A DNA stretch of 64,000 bases from Epiperipatus broadwayi (Eukaryota > Onychophora > Udeonychophora > Euonychophora > Peripatidae). A model generated the notes under the pieces. The model was not told the origin of the DNA. It did no database searches and saw only the letters and a program-made list of their open reading frames with translations. Shown one piece after another: positions 35,327 to 46,320 of the stretch; position 1 is the first letter of the stretch; each line of letters starts with the position of its first letter. Location of the stretch: assembly GCA_028023455.1 (NCBI GenBank), contig JAQFVV010000283.1:1009501-1073500 (forward strand). The letters run 5' to 3'. The position numbers and the translations under genes were made by a program.

Positions 35327-35600
35327 TCATCCTCATCATCACCAACCATTATCAATCCACTGCAAGATGAAGATCTCTCCAAGTTCAATCCATCTCTGAT
35401 CTTTAGCTTTTCTTCTCCACATCACCCCTGCACCTTTTCTTATTTCATCCATCCATCTCACATGTGGTCTCTTTCTGGATCTTTTACAATCTCTTGAAAT
35501 CGGTTTAAGATTTTAATTGTCCATCTATTACCATCTCTTTTAGCAATATGTCCACCCCAACTCCACTTCAATATTTTAATTTTTTCAATGAGGTCAGTAA
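35327..35600 (-). mobile_element. 5'-truncated RTE-like LINE 3' fragment, inverted
   Basis: On the minus strand it matches the last roughly 275 bases of the 47.8-50.5 kb element, from the GVTDLIEKIKRLKWSW region to the 3' end with its ATG-rich tail (here catcctcatcatc). It lies in opposite orientation inside the decayed copy. The 63-codon plus-strand ORF at 35306-35497 is an antisense shadow. Confidence 0.85.
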
Positions 35601-35895
35601 GGTATCAAAAGTTAAATATATGGGTGAGTAAAAGTGTTATAGACATTATTGAAAAAATAAGAGACTAAAGTGAAGCCGTCTGGACATATTGCTAGAAGAT
35701 ATGATAATAGATGGACAGCTACAATAATAAACTGGATTCTAAGATATTATAAAAAATCTAGAAAACAACCACATATGAAATGGATGGGTGAAATAAGGAA
35801 GGGTGCTGGATTGATGTGAAGAAAAGAGAGTAAAGTGCAGAGAAACTGGATTAAACATGGAGAAACTTTTATTCTGCAATAGATCAAAAATGATT

Positions 35896-36837
35896 GAGAT
35901 TGATGATATACATATAATATAACCTACAATTTACTTTATTCAGATTTATGATTCTTTCACAAGGTAGCGCTGCAAAAAATAATGTAACATTGCATGTTAA
36001 TATTTTATATTTGAATTTCAGCTAGTGACATAATTGTTTTTATATTAAAATTAAAGTGGTTAATCCAGTTAGTATTAATAATTACTGGTTATGATTAAAA
36101 GTAACCAAATAAGATGGCCAAAATGGTTAATTTTAAGAAATTCATCACAAGAACCAATAATTATTCATAATTCTTGATTATCAATAGTAAATGTAATAAA
36201 TTTTAATAACATTAGGTTCATGAGTGTCAACAGTAAATTTAATACATTTCAATACCCTTACGATTGAGAATATTAACAATAAATGTAGTACATTTCAATA
36301 CATTAGGTTCAAAGCTTTTCCGTATTTCAGGAAAAGAAGGAGTCATATCACTGTTGTGTTTTGACTAACCATAATGTTCATTACTATGTTCATGGAAGAA
36401 ATTGTTTTTTATGTCTATCACTAGTGTGGTTGGGGCATGTTTTACATTTTCATCAATTTTACATTACTCTTAAGCATAATGGAAAGTTTAGACATAATGA
36501 AGAAATGATTTAATGATCAAATGAATAATTTGAAATTGAAAAAGAAACCAAAAACCGTCAACTATTTGCAAAAGAAGACTATTATTGATTTTTGCTAAAA
36601 CTTAAAAAAAAAACAAAGAGAAGTTTTCTAGCCAAATCACCTGCAAAATACCCATGTTTATCAACAATTTGGTATTGGAAGTGATTGAAAAACTCATCAT
36701 ACCCATTAAAAGTCAAAATGAAATAATTATATATTTTGCACTTTTTTGGAAAAGAATTTTCAATTAATTCATGACATCATATTGTTAATTGGTCATGCCT
36801 GGATGAAACAGGATGATGAAAGAGCTTAAGGCAAAGT
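35896..36837. other. AT-rich spacer, no supported feature
   Basis: Contains a loose triple repeat of the words aatgtaataaatttcaata and attaggttca around 36185-36320. Nothing else noticed. Confidence 0.45.
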
Positions 36838-36848
36838 ATAAGAACATT

Positions 36849-37080
36849 CATCATCATCATCAACCATTATCAATCCACTGCAGAATGAAGGTCTCTCCAA
36901 GTTCAATCCATCTTCTCTGAACTTTAGCTTCTCTACTTCACATCACCTCTGCACACTTTCTTATTTCATCCATCCATCTCACATATGGTCTCTTTATGGA
37001 TCTTTTACAGTCTCTTAGAATCCAGTTTAAGATTTCAATTATCCATCTATTATCATCTCTTCTAGCAATATGTCCAGCCC
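36849..37080 (-). mobile_element. 5'-truncated RTE-like LINE stub with 11-bp TSD
   Basis: Begins on the plus strand with catcatcatcatcaacc (the reverse complement of the LINE tail) and matches the last roughly 230 bases of the LINE. It is flanked by ataagaacatt on both sides (36838-36848 and 37081-37091). The TSD plus 5' truncation shows target-primed reverse transcription by the RTE-like machinery. Confidence 0.92.
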
Positions 37081-37326
37081 ATAAGAACATTACTGTACAA
37101 AATATTATGTTATATTTAAATCTTTATAAAAATGTAAAACTTTTACCTAATTAAAGTTCCCCTATTTGTTTCATATTCCTTATTTCTATAATTTTATCAT
37201 AATTTTATAAATAATACAATAAATAAAATAAATTATTAAATATTAAAATTAATAAATAACAAATAATATTACACAATATATATATTTTTACATTTACCAG
37301 ACTTCTACTGGTTATTATTAATAATT

Positions 37327-37420
37327 GTCAAGCGTTGGTGGCCTAGCAGTTAGCATAGCTGCCTTCCAAAGAGTTGGCCCGGATTCGCTTCCCGGTCAAC
37401 GCTTTGACATATAAAAAAAA
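37327..37420 (+). mobile_element. tRNA-derived SINE, copy 2
   Basis: A 94-bp unit between two copies of tattaataatt (37316-37326 and 37421-37431). The tRNA-like head is well preserved: AGCGTTG and CAACGCT can pair as an acceptor stem, with A-box TGGCCTAGCAG and B-box GATTCGCTTCC. The tail is tttgacatataaaaaaaa. It looks like the most tRNA-like member of the family. Confidence 0.9.
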
Positions 37421-37431
37421 TATTAATAATT

Positions 37432-38300
37432 ACTCAGTCAGTGTGATTTATACTGTATTTTTTATCATTTTGACCAAAGCACCCGATAATTATTATTAAT
37501 AATAGAGAATTATTAATAATAATCGGATTTATTGTTTTAGCTGTAACATATATATATATATGGCAAATTTAAGAAATTTTTTAATATATTATTTAATAAC
37601 TTAATAAAATATATTTAATCATCTATATGCAAGTCTTTCAACAACTTAAAAAAGTATTGACATTTCTAATTAATTTAACAAAGCATTTTTTTTGAGTTTT
37701 TAGAACGCTGTCATCTTAGAAAACATCATTTTTCATCTCAACAAGGCTCTTATTACCTCTTACAAAAAACAACTGAAGAAATATCAGGTACTAATGATGC
37801 AAAAGAAACAAAAAAAACGTATTTATTTAAAAATGTATCTTACTAGAACAGAGCTAAAATATACGTAGATGAAAGAAATCAGACCAACTTTAATAAATGT
37901 AAAAATATTAACGTATATATCTGTATTTCAGAGCCCTTGAAAATTGCTTTCTCTCACTTATATTTATTTTAGCATTGAGTTAATTAAAATATTTATAAAT
38001 ACTTTACTTCTATCTATTATTTCCAATGTTTGTAAAATATGCTGTTTATTAATCCTTGTAATATAAGCATAAATTATTATTTTTGTCATTGAATCTGATT
38101 TGAATTTGAGATTCACTCTTATTTTCACGCTTATCAGAGAAATCGAGCTTTAATTTAATTTTATGCTGAAGTTCAAATAGTGTAACATTTTTTTCGAATT
38201 TTTCGTCAGCGTACTGCAGGTGTATTTTTTCATACTTTCACAACCATAGATGTTGTCCAGCTTAGTTTTTCATTTACATAAACACCTTTATATATATATA
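37432..38300. other. AT-rich spacer, no supported feature
   Basis: A small inverted patch (attattaataat, repeated) lies near 37480-37525. TA arrays flank it. No ORF. Confidence 0.4.
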
Positions 38301-38308
38301 TTATACAA

Positions 38309-38805
38309 CGGTGATCTTCAACCCTTGATCCGTGGACCGGTGCGGGCCGTAGAAGTTTTCTGCTGGTCTGCGCTAGATTGGCAGGAAAGTTTGTGACAAC
38401 AAAATAATAAGATTTTAAACTTTTAATTAATATAAACAATTTTTATTTGTTTTTTTATCTCATTTTTACCCAATTAAAAAAAAAAAACAGAATGAAAACA
38501 AAATCTAATCATTCATACCTAAATTAATTTATTTTTCTAGTTAGAACAGATGTTTATGAAGGGGGGAATAGAATTAAATTTTTTATTATTTTTCTAAAAA
38601 AATTCAAAATTCAAAAAAAAAGGTAAACAACATCATTACAATACACAGTAACTAGTGTGTTGTTTTGGTCAGTTATAACAATTATGCTCATCTAAGGCTA
38701 AGCAGTGTACATCTTTAAGAAAATTTATCTGTAGACTTCTGCCGGTCTGTGAAATCTTATCCTTATTTTTGCTGGTCCACAGGTGTGAAAGGTTGAAGAC
38801 CACTG
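38309..38805. mobile_element. hAT-type MITE, copy 1
   Basis: Perfect 8-bp TSD ttatacaa (38301-38308 and 38806-38813). TIRs are cggtgatcttcaaccc on the left and ggttgaagaccactg on the right. The start CAGTGGTCTTCAACC and the 8-bp TSD are typical of hAT elements. No transposase. The 69-codon minus ORF at 38230-38439 is incidental. Confidence 0.93.
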
Positions 38806-38813
38806 TTATACAA

Positions 38814-39218
38814 GAATAGCTGATATTCAACCTATCAAGCTATCATATATTGGTTGATATATAGATATATACCTACTTTTACCTAGACAATAAAATGGTG
38901 GAAAGCCACTCAATCTCATCAGCCAATAATGCATAAGCCTATTGAGTTATTTTTTTTCCTTCACTGTTTCTCTATAAGGGGAGGTTGGAGAAATATGTAC
39001 CCTACAATAGGGTACTTGTTTAAAATGCCATTTTAGGTTTTTTACTGTACTGTTATATATATATATATATCGAAACCGGTCTGGGGATGGGGACAATCCA
39101 AGATAAAAATGATTTGAATGCCTTCTCTTGTAGTAGCATTTATCATAAATAAAAAAAAAAGCTTGTTTAGAGTTATTAGCACGCTCTTAATTTTACATAT
39201 ATATATAAGAAATCAGAT
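38814..39218. other. Spacer with TA array
   Basis: A TA array near 39055-39070 is followed by cgaaaccggtctggggat, a word group resembling the segment repeated at 43.4 and 43.85 kb (ttggtctggagatagggac). Otherwise nothing. Confidence 0.4.
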
Positions 39219-39450
39219 TATATCCATGTAAGCAAACATAACTTTTATTAGCTTTTGATATTGCTAAAAAACTATCAAATACTACTAATTGATAATCCCA
39301 GAGGCTAAACAAGTTGACTCATTAGCTTATAAGAGCTGTTGTCGGATTTTTTGTTGGAGTAAGATAACTACAGGGATTGTCAATTAGTAGTAATTGATAG
39401 TTTCTTGGCAATGTCAAAAGTTAAAAGTTATCTCTGTTTACATGGATATA
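39219..39450. repeat. Inverted repeat, about 230 bp
   Basis: The left arm (atatccatgtaagcaaacat, then aactatcaaatactactaat) is answered by attagtagtaattgatagtt and tgtttacatggatat. Arms are about 80 bp and the spacer about 70 bp. Probably a MITE. Confidence 0.85.
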
Positions 39451-40265
39451 GCTTTCTCTTTTTTATTCTTTATTATAATAATAATTTATGGAAATATTTC
39501 ATTCAACATTAAAATAAATCAACAGTATAAGATAAATATTTTTATATAACAGTAATTATATGTATAATAATAATCATACACAAAAAAGCTCTTTTCAGCA
39601 AATATTAATTTTTACTCTTTTCAATGTACTTTAACTAATTTACAATTACATCTACATTGCATATATAGCAACATCTATCTTTTTATATAAAATTAATTAT
39701 AACTATTAAAAACATACAATATTTTAAGACATAAAAAGACAAAAAAAAAACTGTGTAAATATATATTACATAATCTTCCATTCAACATATATATGTATAT
39801 GTGTGTGTGTGTTTTAAGTTTTGTACAAGTTTGGAAAATCATCAACTAAGTTTCCAAAATATTAGCAAAAATTAATTTAAAAAAATATACAATAAACTAT
39901 ATTAAATAAATAGTATGCAGAATTTTGTGAGAACTCACAGAGATATTATTATAGTGTTAACTGTCATATACTTTTCAAGTGCCACAATAAGTGATATTTA
40001 CAAATTTAATATTTAATTAGCATGGGTATTAAAATAAGTAGAAATTAACTTTTTCATGGGATGTAAAATTATTAATCATATGGAATGAGATTATATTAAC
40101 ATCTAATTTAAAATAAACAATTTCCCTTTTTATTATTATTCAACAAATCTGCTACCCTTATAAATTCTGGTAAAATCAAATGAAAACAAGTTTATTTTTG
40201 TTTGCAAAACAGCATGATTTAATTAGAACTTTGACCATTTATTATTTCAAGTGATTATATAAATA
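39451..40265. other. AT-rich spacer, no supported feature
   Basis: No ORF or repeat partner noticed. Confidence 0.45.
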
Positions 40266-40453
40266 TATGGAAATTGTGGATGTTTAGAGTTATCCATTTA
40301 AAGCAGCTTAATTAGAAAGCACTCAACCCTCATTTTTGGATTCATCAGCTTGTCAGTTTAATTTGATTCATGACCTGGGGCAGTTGTTCTAGGTAAAGTG
40401 CTTTCTAATTAAGTTAATTGAAATGGATAACTCCACACATTCAAGATTTTCCA
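40266..40453. repeat. Inverted repeat, about 190 bp
   Basis: Left atggaaattgtggatgttta and gcttaattagaaagcac are answered by gtgctttctaattaag and tcaagattttccat. Arms are about 55 bp. Probably a MITE. Confidence 0.85.
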
Positions 40454-40501
40454 TCTAAACATTTATTAAAAATATTGTATTACAATATATATATACACAC
40501 A

Positions 40502-41612
40502 CACCTGGGTCTTGTTTTACGCAATAGATAGGTTCCTCAGAAAACACGTGCAAATGAAATTGCGCAAAAATAGACATAACTTACATTGAAAAAGTGGGGA
40601 TACGGTCTGTGATTTTTCAAAATTCACATAAAAGGAAAGCACCAATGTAAAATTACTTTAAAATTCACACAAAAAAAAATAAGGAAATAAAATATGACTA
40701 ATAAAAAATTTCAAATTTAAAAAAAATTGATACAAGACAAATGTTTTTTAACTATAATATTTAATTTTATTCAAAATAATATATTTTTATGCATAATTTA
40801 CAGTACAGTAATTTACATTTTTATACATGTTTTAATTATTATAGCTATTTGCCGAAAAACATGTTCCTTTGCAAACTGGTAAAAAATCAGATTTTTCATA
40901 AGAGGAAATTCAACTAGCGCCAACTTCACACTCATGTTGTATCAATGGTTTTCTGGTGACAACATAATTAGTAATTAATCTTTGAGATGATGATTTTATT
41001 AAATGTTTATGAAACTAACAACTAAAAATTAAATTTTTATTTTTGTCTTTAATTTTTTAATTTTCAATTCCGTTTAAAAATCAAATTTCACATCGCATTA
41101 ATTTCAAGTTATCATAAGTAATTTTTAAATTGTTAATTACAATTAAAAATCAGATTTTAATTTTTAATTGTCAAATTTAATTGTGCCCACTGCTATTACT
41201 CACCTTTTAAAAATAAACTTATGGACACTAAATGATTAATAATTGATTACATTCTTTTTTAAAAAGCAAAAACAGAATGTGATTTAAAATGCAAAATTAA
41301 CACGCACAATGTTTGAACAAATTTACATTATAATCTTGTAAAATTTAATGTGTTTATACATAAAATGTGAAAATCATGATTTTAATTTTATTATTGCATA
41401 AAATCTTACTATTATAAAGCACTGAAAATATTGAAATTATTAAGATGAAAGTCAAATTCTAATAATGTGCTATTACTTTCAATATAACATAAGTGCACGA
41501 AATTTATTATTTAAAGTAATAGAACATTATCGGAGTTCGACTTCCAATGAAACATGAATCACGTAACTTCAAAATCATGTTAAATAAGTCCGCGTAAAAA
41601 GAGACCCAGGTG
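40502..41612. mobile_element. Tigger/mariner-like MITE, copy B
   Basis: Left TIR cacctgggtcttgttttacg, right TIR ending gagacccaggtg, followed by TA. The left TA is blurred because the insertion lies in an acacac tract. The body is about 1.11 kb and matches copy C over its whole length. No ORF for a transposase. Confidence 0.88.
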
Positions 41613-41660
41613 TACACACATTGTAATTGAGTGTACTTTTGTTAAATTGGTGGTCTACAT

Positions 41661-42189
41661 CAGTGGTCTTCAACCTTTTCACACCTATCAGACCGGTAAA
41701 AATAAGGAAAAAGTTTGCGGATGGCAAAAATAAGAATAAGGTTGCACGAACTGGCAGAAGTCTATAGATAATGTAAACTACTTAGCCTTAGAGGTGCATA
41801 ATTGTTATAACTGATCAAAACAACAATGTTAAATATACAAGATAACGTTATATATATATGGAGTTGGTATAATAAAAAACTTTTTTTTTTAATTTTGAAT
41901 TTTTTTAGAAAAGTAATAAAAAATTTAATTCTACCCCCCCCCCCTCCCATAAACATTTGCGATAACTAGAAAAACATATTAATTTATGTAGAATTGATTA
42001 GATTTTGTTTTCAATTCTGTTTCTTTTTTTTTAATTGGGTAAAAATGAGATGAAAAAATAAATAAAAATTGTTTATATTAATTAAAAGTTTAAACTTTTA
42101 TTGTTTTGTTATTACAAACTTTCCTGCAGACCGGCAGAAAATTTCTGCAGCCTGGCACCGGTCCACAGATCAAGGGTTGAAGAACACTG
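41661..42189. mobile_element. hAT-type MITE, copy 2 (inverted relative to copy 1)
   Basis: Perfect 8-bp TSD gtctacat (41653-41660 and 42190-42197). TIRs are cagtggtcttcaacc and ggttgaagaacactg. The interior matches copy 1 in reverse complement, including the aattgggtaaaaatgagat block and a C11 run (41935-41945) that is a shorter G run in copy 1. No transposase. Confidence 0.93.
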
Positions 42190-42197
42190 GTCTACAT

Positions 42198-42574
42198 TTT
42201 TTGAAAAAAATGTATCTAAGAGAAAAGTTATATACCTGTAGATTAAATCTGTATTCATACTTACACTTTATTATTATTTACTTTGTATCTTTTTAATCAA
42301 TATTATCGTTTCTTGACTTTCAAGAAATTGTCCAAAAACTAGTTTATTACAAAAAAAATTGTTTTCTTTAAAATAGAAAAATAGAGACAGAAGTGTTGCA
42401 TATTATAAATAAAGAATTGTGTCTGATGAATATGTCATTATTCTTCTGAAAGGAGAGAATATATTCTACTTTGTTAGTTAAAAAAGATATCTAAAAGATT
42501 ATTTTGAAAATAACATAAACATTTTGCAGGAATACATTTTGAAACTTGCTAAGTCATACATTTTACTATTAGTT
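42198..42574. other. AT-rich spacer, no supported feature
   Basis: No feature noticed. Confidence 0.4.
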
Positions 42575-43015
42575 TTAAACAAAGGCAAAACTCTCCATAC
42601 AGTAGTGTCACTCTGTGCTAACCAGAGTAATCAATGGATGCCAGAAGGCTTGTGCATAAAATCCCTATCTAGTGCCTACTCATTCAATATCCCCAGATTA
42701 GTTTCGGCTTCTGGCCATCATCAATGAGGAGCCTTGGATCTGAGGGGACCTTAACCTAGATCTTAGGATCTAATGCAACCCTCCAGCAGCCACCTTTTAT
42801 CTCTACTTAACTACAAAACTATGAGAATGAAATTGAAAACACAAAAATATTTTCAATCTAAGCTCAATAGCTTATATAGTTATATGGGTCTGAACTCAAT
42901 TCAGCAACCATACATTTTAATTACTCTGGTTAGCACAGGGTGGCACTACTGTATGGAGAGTTTTGCCTTTGTTTACAATAATTATGTGCTAGTATGAGAT
43001 GTGATCATGTGACTA
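42575..43015. repeat. Foldback MITE, family FB-A, copy 6 (long form)
   Basis: The best complete copy. The left end (caaaggcaaaactctccata) and right end (tatggagagttttgcctttg) are inverted, as are gctaaccagagtaat and attactctggttagc. The interior runs through ggcttgtgcataaaatccct, cctactcattcaatatcccc, then gatcttaggatctaatgcaa and tctctacttaactacaaaac. It ends with an outer word gatcatgtgac that pairs with the cacatgatca of other copies. Confidence 0.88.
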
Positions 43016-43183
43016 TTAGTTTTAGTAATAATCAAAATGCAATAATTAAAAGAAGATCTAAGAAATTTGATTACGCATGGAAAGAAAATATCCATGATTA
43101 TCATTCTAGAAAAAAAATGCATGGCTAAATTTTCATCTTGGAATGAGAATTTCTTCAAAATGACATAACAAGTCATAATATTA

Positions 43184-43964
43184 GTGTACCTTTGAAGGCT
43201 TTTACGATGCTATATTGCAGAGGCCATTACTATATGGTGAAACTGAGCTGAATTCAGACCCATAGAGCTATCTGGTTTGTTAGGCTGGATTTGAACACAT
43301 TTACGTGTCTTATAAGTTTATGCTTTCAAATTGATAGAAATGTGTTTTATAAGTGCTGACTTTTGAGTTAGTATTTTAGATCTAGTTTCTAGAGTCCCAG
43401 CGCTCCACTGAAGTGAGCCACAAGCATGGAACCAATTGGTCTGGAGATAGGGACTTTCTGATAGAGATTTTGAATTCTTTTTCATTTGGCACTTATAAAA
43501 CAAAGCTTGATTAGAGCTATTGGTAAGCTCCATCTAGTGATCATAAAATGCAAGCTTAAAAGCAAGTTGTAAAATTTATGTCTTGTTTTAATTATTATAA
43601 GTGTATCTTTGAAGGCTTCTGTGATGCTATATTGCAGAGACTATTTACTATATGGTGAAACTGAACTGAATTCAGACCCATAAAGCTATCTGGTTTGTAA
43701 GGCTGGATTTGAAGACATTTACGTGTCTTATAAGTTTATGCTTTCAAATTGATAGAAATGTGTTTTATAAGTGCTGACTTTTGAGTTAGTATTTTAGATC
43801 TAGTTTCTAGAGTCCCAGCACTCCAGTGAGGTGAGCCACAAGCTTGAAACCAGTTGGTCTGGAGATAGGGACCCTGATAGAGATTTTAATTTTTTTCTAT
43901 TTTGGCACTTATAAAATAAAAGCTTGATTAGAGATATTGGTAAGCTCTATCTAGTGATCATATA
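43184..43964. repeat. Direct duplication of about 365 bp
   Basis: The block from gtgta-ctttgaaggctt to atctagtgatcata occurs at 43184-43551 and again at 43601-43964 with few differences. Shared words include gctatattgcagag, gctgacttttgagttagtat and cttataaaa. It has no coding function and is probably a tandemly inserted or duplicated repeat unit. Confidence 0.9.
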
Positions 43965-43974
43965 TATGTATATA

Positions 43975-44130
43975 CTTGAAATTTAATGGCAGTTGAGGCC
44001 GGTTTAAGAAATTAACTGAAAGTACTTCTGCAGATTTAAGGACTGTTTATAATAGTTTATAAACTGTTAAATTTATTATTTCAATTATAATTGCAATTTT
44101 GTTTTAATTAACAGACATTTTATTTATATT
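43975..44130. repeat. Single-arm relic of hairpin family FB-D
   Basis: Contains gcagttgagg, aagaaattaactgaaagtac, then ttctgcagattt and ttttgttttaattaacagac, matching the right half of 29267-29515 and its flank. Confidence 0.65.
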
Positions 44131-44327
44131 ATATATATATACAAAATGAACAAAGGAGTGGCTGAGGATATTTCCATGTAATGATTAAAAAAATAATGTT
44201 GCTAGGTAACCATCAATTACTATTGTTATTTCTAAAGCTAAACTATTTTTCTATTGGTTATAATAGCACATTGTCTTGAGATAGCTTAAAAACACAAGTA
44301 AATCCATAATATTTCTGTGCTGCAATT

Positions 44328-44725
44328 TTCACTATACCTTTCTCACATAAGGTACAGACTAATTTCTATCTGCTTTTAACACATTGTGGAGGGGTGTAAT
44401 CATAAACATATGACCAAAGATATATGAAGGTATATGATCTCCAAGGTACACATTTTGAGGTGAACTAGCATTCATTCATTAGTGGTTGGTATCAAAGTTG
44501 TGAGGGCAGTAAATTTTATATTTATCAATTCGTTATCTATACCATATATTGAACCATGATAAAGAAATATGTAATAGATTGTGATCTGAACCAATTGATG
44601 AGTGCTGGTTCAGCACAACATATTAATATTGGTGATCATACATTTTTTCATGTTTTTGGTCACATGTTTATGCTTACATTCCTCCATAAGGTGTTAGAAG
44701 TGATAGCCTTGTGTGAAAATGATGT
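44328..44725. repeat. Inverted repeat, about 400 bp
   Basis: The left arm (ctcacataaggtacagac, then cacattgtggaggggtgtaa and aaacatatgaccaaaga) is answered by ttggtcacatgtttatgctt, acattcctccataaggtgtt and ccttgtgtgaaaa. The 62-codon ORF at 44556-44744 lies in the right arm and is incidental. Confidence 0.75.
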
Positions 44726-45262
44726 AGTGAAAATTACACTGTAGAAATATCCATTAAGTGGATAATCTCTAGTTTCAAGAATGACTAATAAAAATTATTA
44801 GAAGTAAATCCATCTTTTATTTTCAGCCCAAATTCTCATATGGATTTTTATAAGTACGAGATATCTTCTTCTGAGAGCTAAGTATGTATATTAAATTAAA
44901 TATTTTCATAATTATGATATAATTAATCTATGAAAATATTTAATTTAACATATATATAAGATATATGCAGACATTTTTACTTTAATAGATATTGAAAATA
45001 AAAACATTCAAAAATCTATTTTTATTGTTTAGTTTTGTATTTTCATTATATAATAAAACAGATTTAGAAATAAATGTTTTTTAAAAAATTTTAATGCAAT
45101 ATATGGTGGATCAAATTTTAAAAGAAAATAGAAAAAGATAAATATACCGTTAAATTGCTATTATTCCAAAACCCATAAATTCAATAACTTCCATTTTTTA
45201 AAAATTTGTGGATCAGTCAATGTGACATTGGAAAAATACACACATAACTATATTTATATTTT
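44726..45262. other. AT-rich spacer with a small palindrome
   Basis: Near 44890-44955, ttaaattaaatattttcata is answered by tatgaaaatatttaattta. Otherwise nothing noticed. Confidence 0.5.
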
Positions 45263-45459
45263 TATATTGGACTATTTTCATCATTTAATATGTGTGTTGA
45301 ATATCTTAAGAAAATTTTAATTTTATTTAAATATTTCAAATACATTCAACTGTTAGTAATATCACAGCAAACAGGTTAGTATATGCACAACATTTTGAGA
45401 GGTATTATTCTCCCCTCTTTTTTAGGTGTTGCTGGCGTGACCAGTGACAGTATTAGCAT

Positions 45460-45528
45460 GGGATTCGAACCTGGGTCTTTAGATAAGTAACACTCTAACC
45501 AACTGAGTACCCAGTTCGAATCCCATGC
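45460..45528 (-). other. tRNA-like sequence at the centre of FB-B copy 4
   Basis: On the minus strand it reads GGGTACTCAGTTGGTTAGAG, then a stretch in the place of the anticodon arm, then AGGTTCGAATCCC. A-box- and B-box-like words are at tRNA spacing. It sits exactly in the loop of the foldback and the arms repeat the B-box end. Pairing of a full cloverleaf is poor, so it is a tRNA-derived relic, not a tRNA gene. Confidence 0.6.
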
Positions 45529-45587
45529 TAGTACTGTCACTTATCAGACCAGCAAGAAGAGAAGAGAAAATACCTCTCGAAACGTTG

Positions 45588-45713
45588 TGCATATACTAAT
45601 CTGTTTGCTGTGATATTACTAACAGTTGGTGCATATACTAACCTGTTTGCTGTGATATTACTAACAGTTGTTGCATATACTCACCTGTTTGCTGTGATAT
45701 TACTAATAGTTGA
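45588..45713 (+). repeat. 42-bp tandem repeat, three units
   Basis: tgcatatactaa-ctgtttgctg, then tgatattactaacagttg, repeats at 45588, 45630 and 45672 within the right arm of FB-B copy 4. The left arm has a single unit, so the expansion happened after the arms formed. Confidence 0.95.
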
Positions 45714-45989
45714 ATGTATTTGGAATATTAAAAAAAAATTAAACTTTTTTAAAGACATTCAACACACATATTAGATGATGGAAATAGTCCAATATAAAAC
45801 TACAGCTAGAACACCATCATCTCAAACCTTCAAAAAAACATAACTATATCGTTTATAGCTTTAATATCTGGACATTCCCTATTATCATAAAAAATAGCAC
45901 ATGATCAAAGATGTGTTATGAGTAATATAAATTTTATGAAAAAGTTTTATTTATATGTATGCTTGATTTGCAATTTTATGATCTTCAAA

Positions 45990-46320
45990 AGCCAAAAAAT
46001 TATGATTTGATATTAAAAGTTTATTTTGAGAATAAATAGAACTACAAAAAAAATGTGGTTAATAATTCAAATATCCAAGAAAGGTGATGCAAGTTTTCAC
46101 AAAAAGCAAACGCTTATAATTAGACCTTACATTATTATAACACATTCATTTATAATAAAGATCAATTTAACTCTATGCTGTGTAAATAACAGATATTACT
46201 TCACAATTGCATATGAAACACCTAAACGAGAGTTATGATTTTATGCTAAAAGATCATTTTCAAAACAAATAGAAATACAAATAACATGGTAATCATTCAA
46301 ATATCTGAACTAATCATAGC
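45990..46320. repeat. Diverged direct repeat, about 230-bp period
   Basis: tatgattt-atattaaaag, then aataaatagaactacaa, then aattcaaatatc near 46000-46075 is echoed near 46235-46310. The 70-codon ORF at 46026-46238 has no convincing domain. Confidence 0.5.

Larger units (their letters stand above)
34240..35895 (+). pseudogene. Decayed RTE-like LINE copy, RT region to 3' end
   Basis: Corresponds to the 3' half of the element at 47.8-50.5 kb. It shows PGFKSGFSTV near 34260, a GFVDYEKAFDS-like motif A near 34575, and a LDFANDMIIFANN-like motif C near 34840. In motif C the first catalytic Asp of the FADD-type box is changed to Asn in this reading. A thumb/C-terminal region ends with GETFI near 35870. 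It is full of stops and frameshifts and lacks the endonuclease. Two later insertions break it: FB-A copy 5 and an inverted 3' fragment of a related LINE. Confidence 0.85.
45263..45797. repeat. Foldback MITE, family FB-B, copy 4
   Basis: Outer arms (ttggactattttcatcatt, then tgtgtgttgaa) are answered by ttcaacacaca and gatgatggaaatagtccaa. The inner palindrome (gacagtattagcatgggatt) is answered by aatcccatgctagtactgtc. The minus strand of the left arm and the plus strand of the right arm carry the hairpin motif, with the cgaaacgttg word intact at 45578-45587. Confidence 0.88.

Noticed and set aside
37327-37401. Possible functional tRNA gene
   Set aside because: Acceptor-like pairing and boxes are present, but it is flanked by a TSD, has an A tail and imperfect T and anticodon arms. 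It fits a SINE better.
45588-45713. CRISPR-like array (three 42-bp units)
   Set aside because: Units are directly adjacent without spacers and lie in a eukaryotic foldback arm.
46026-46238. 70-codon ORF with a KKGDASF word resembling LINE RT
   Set aside because: Only a short resemblance, no neighbouring RT motifs, and the region is explained by a diverged direct repeat.
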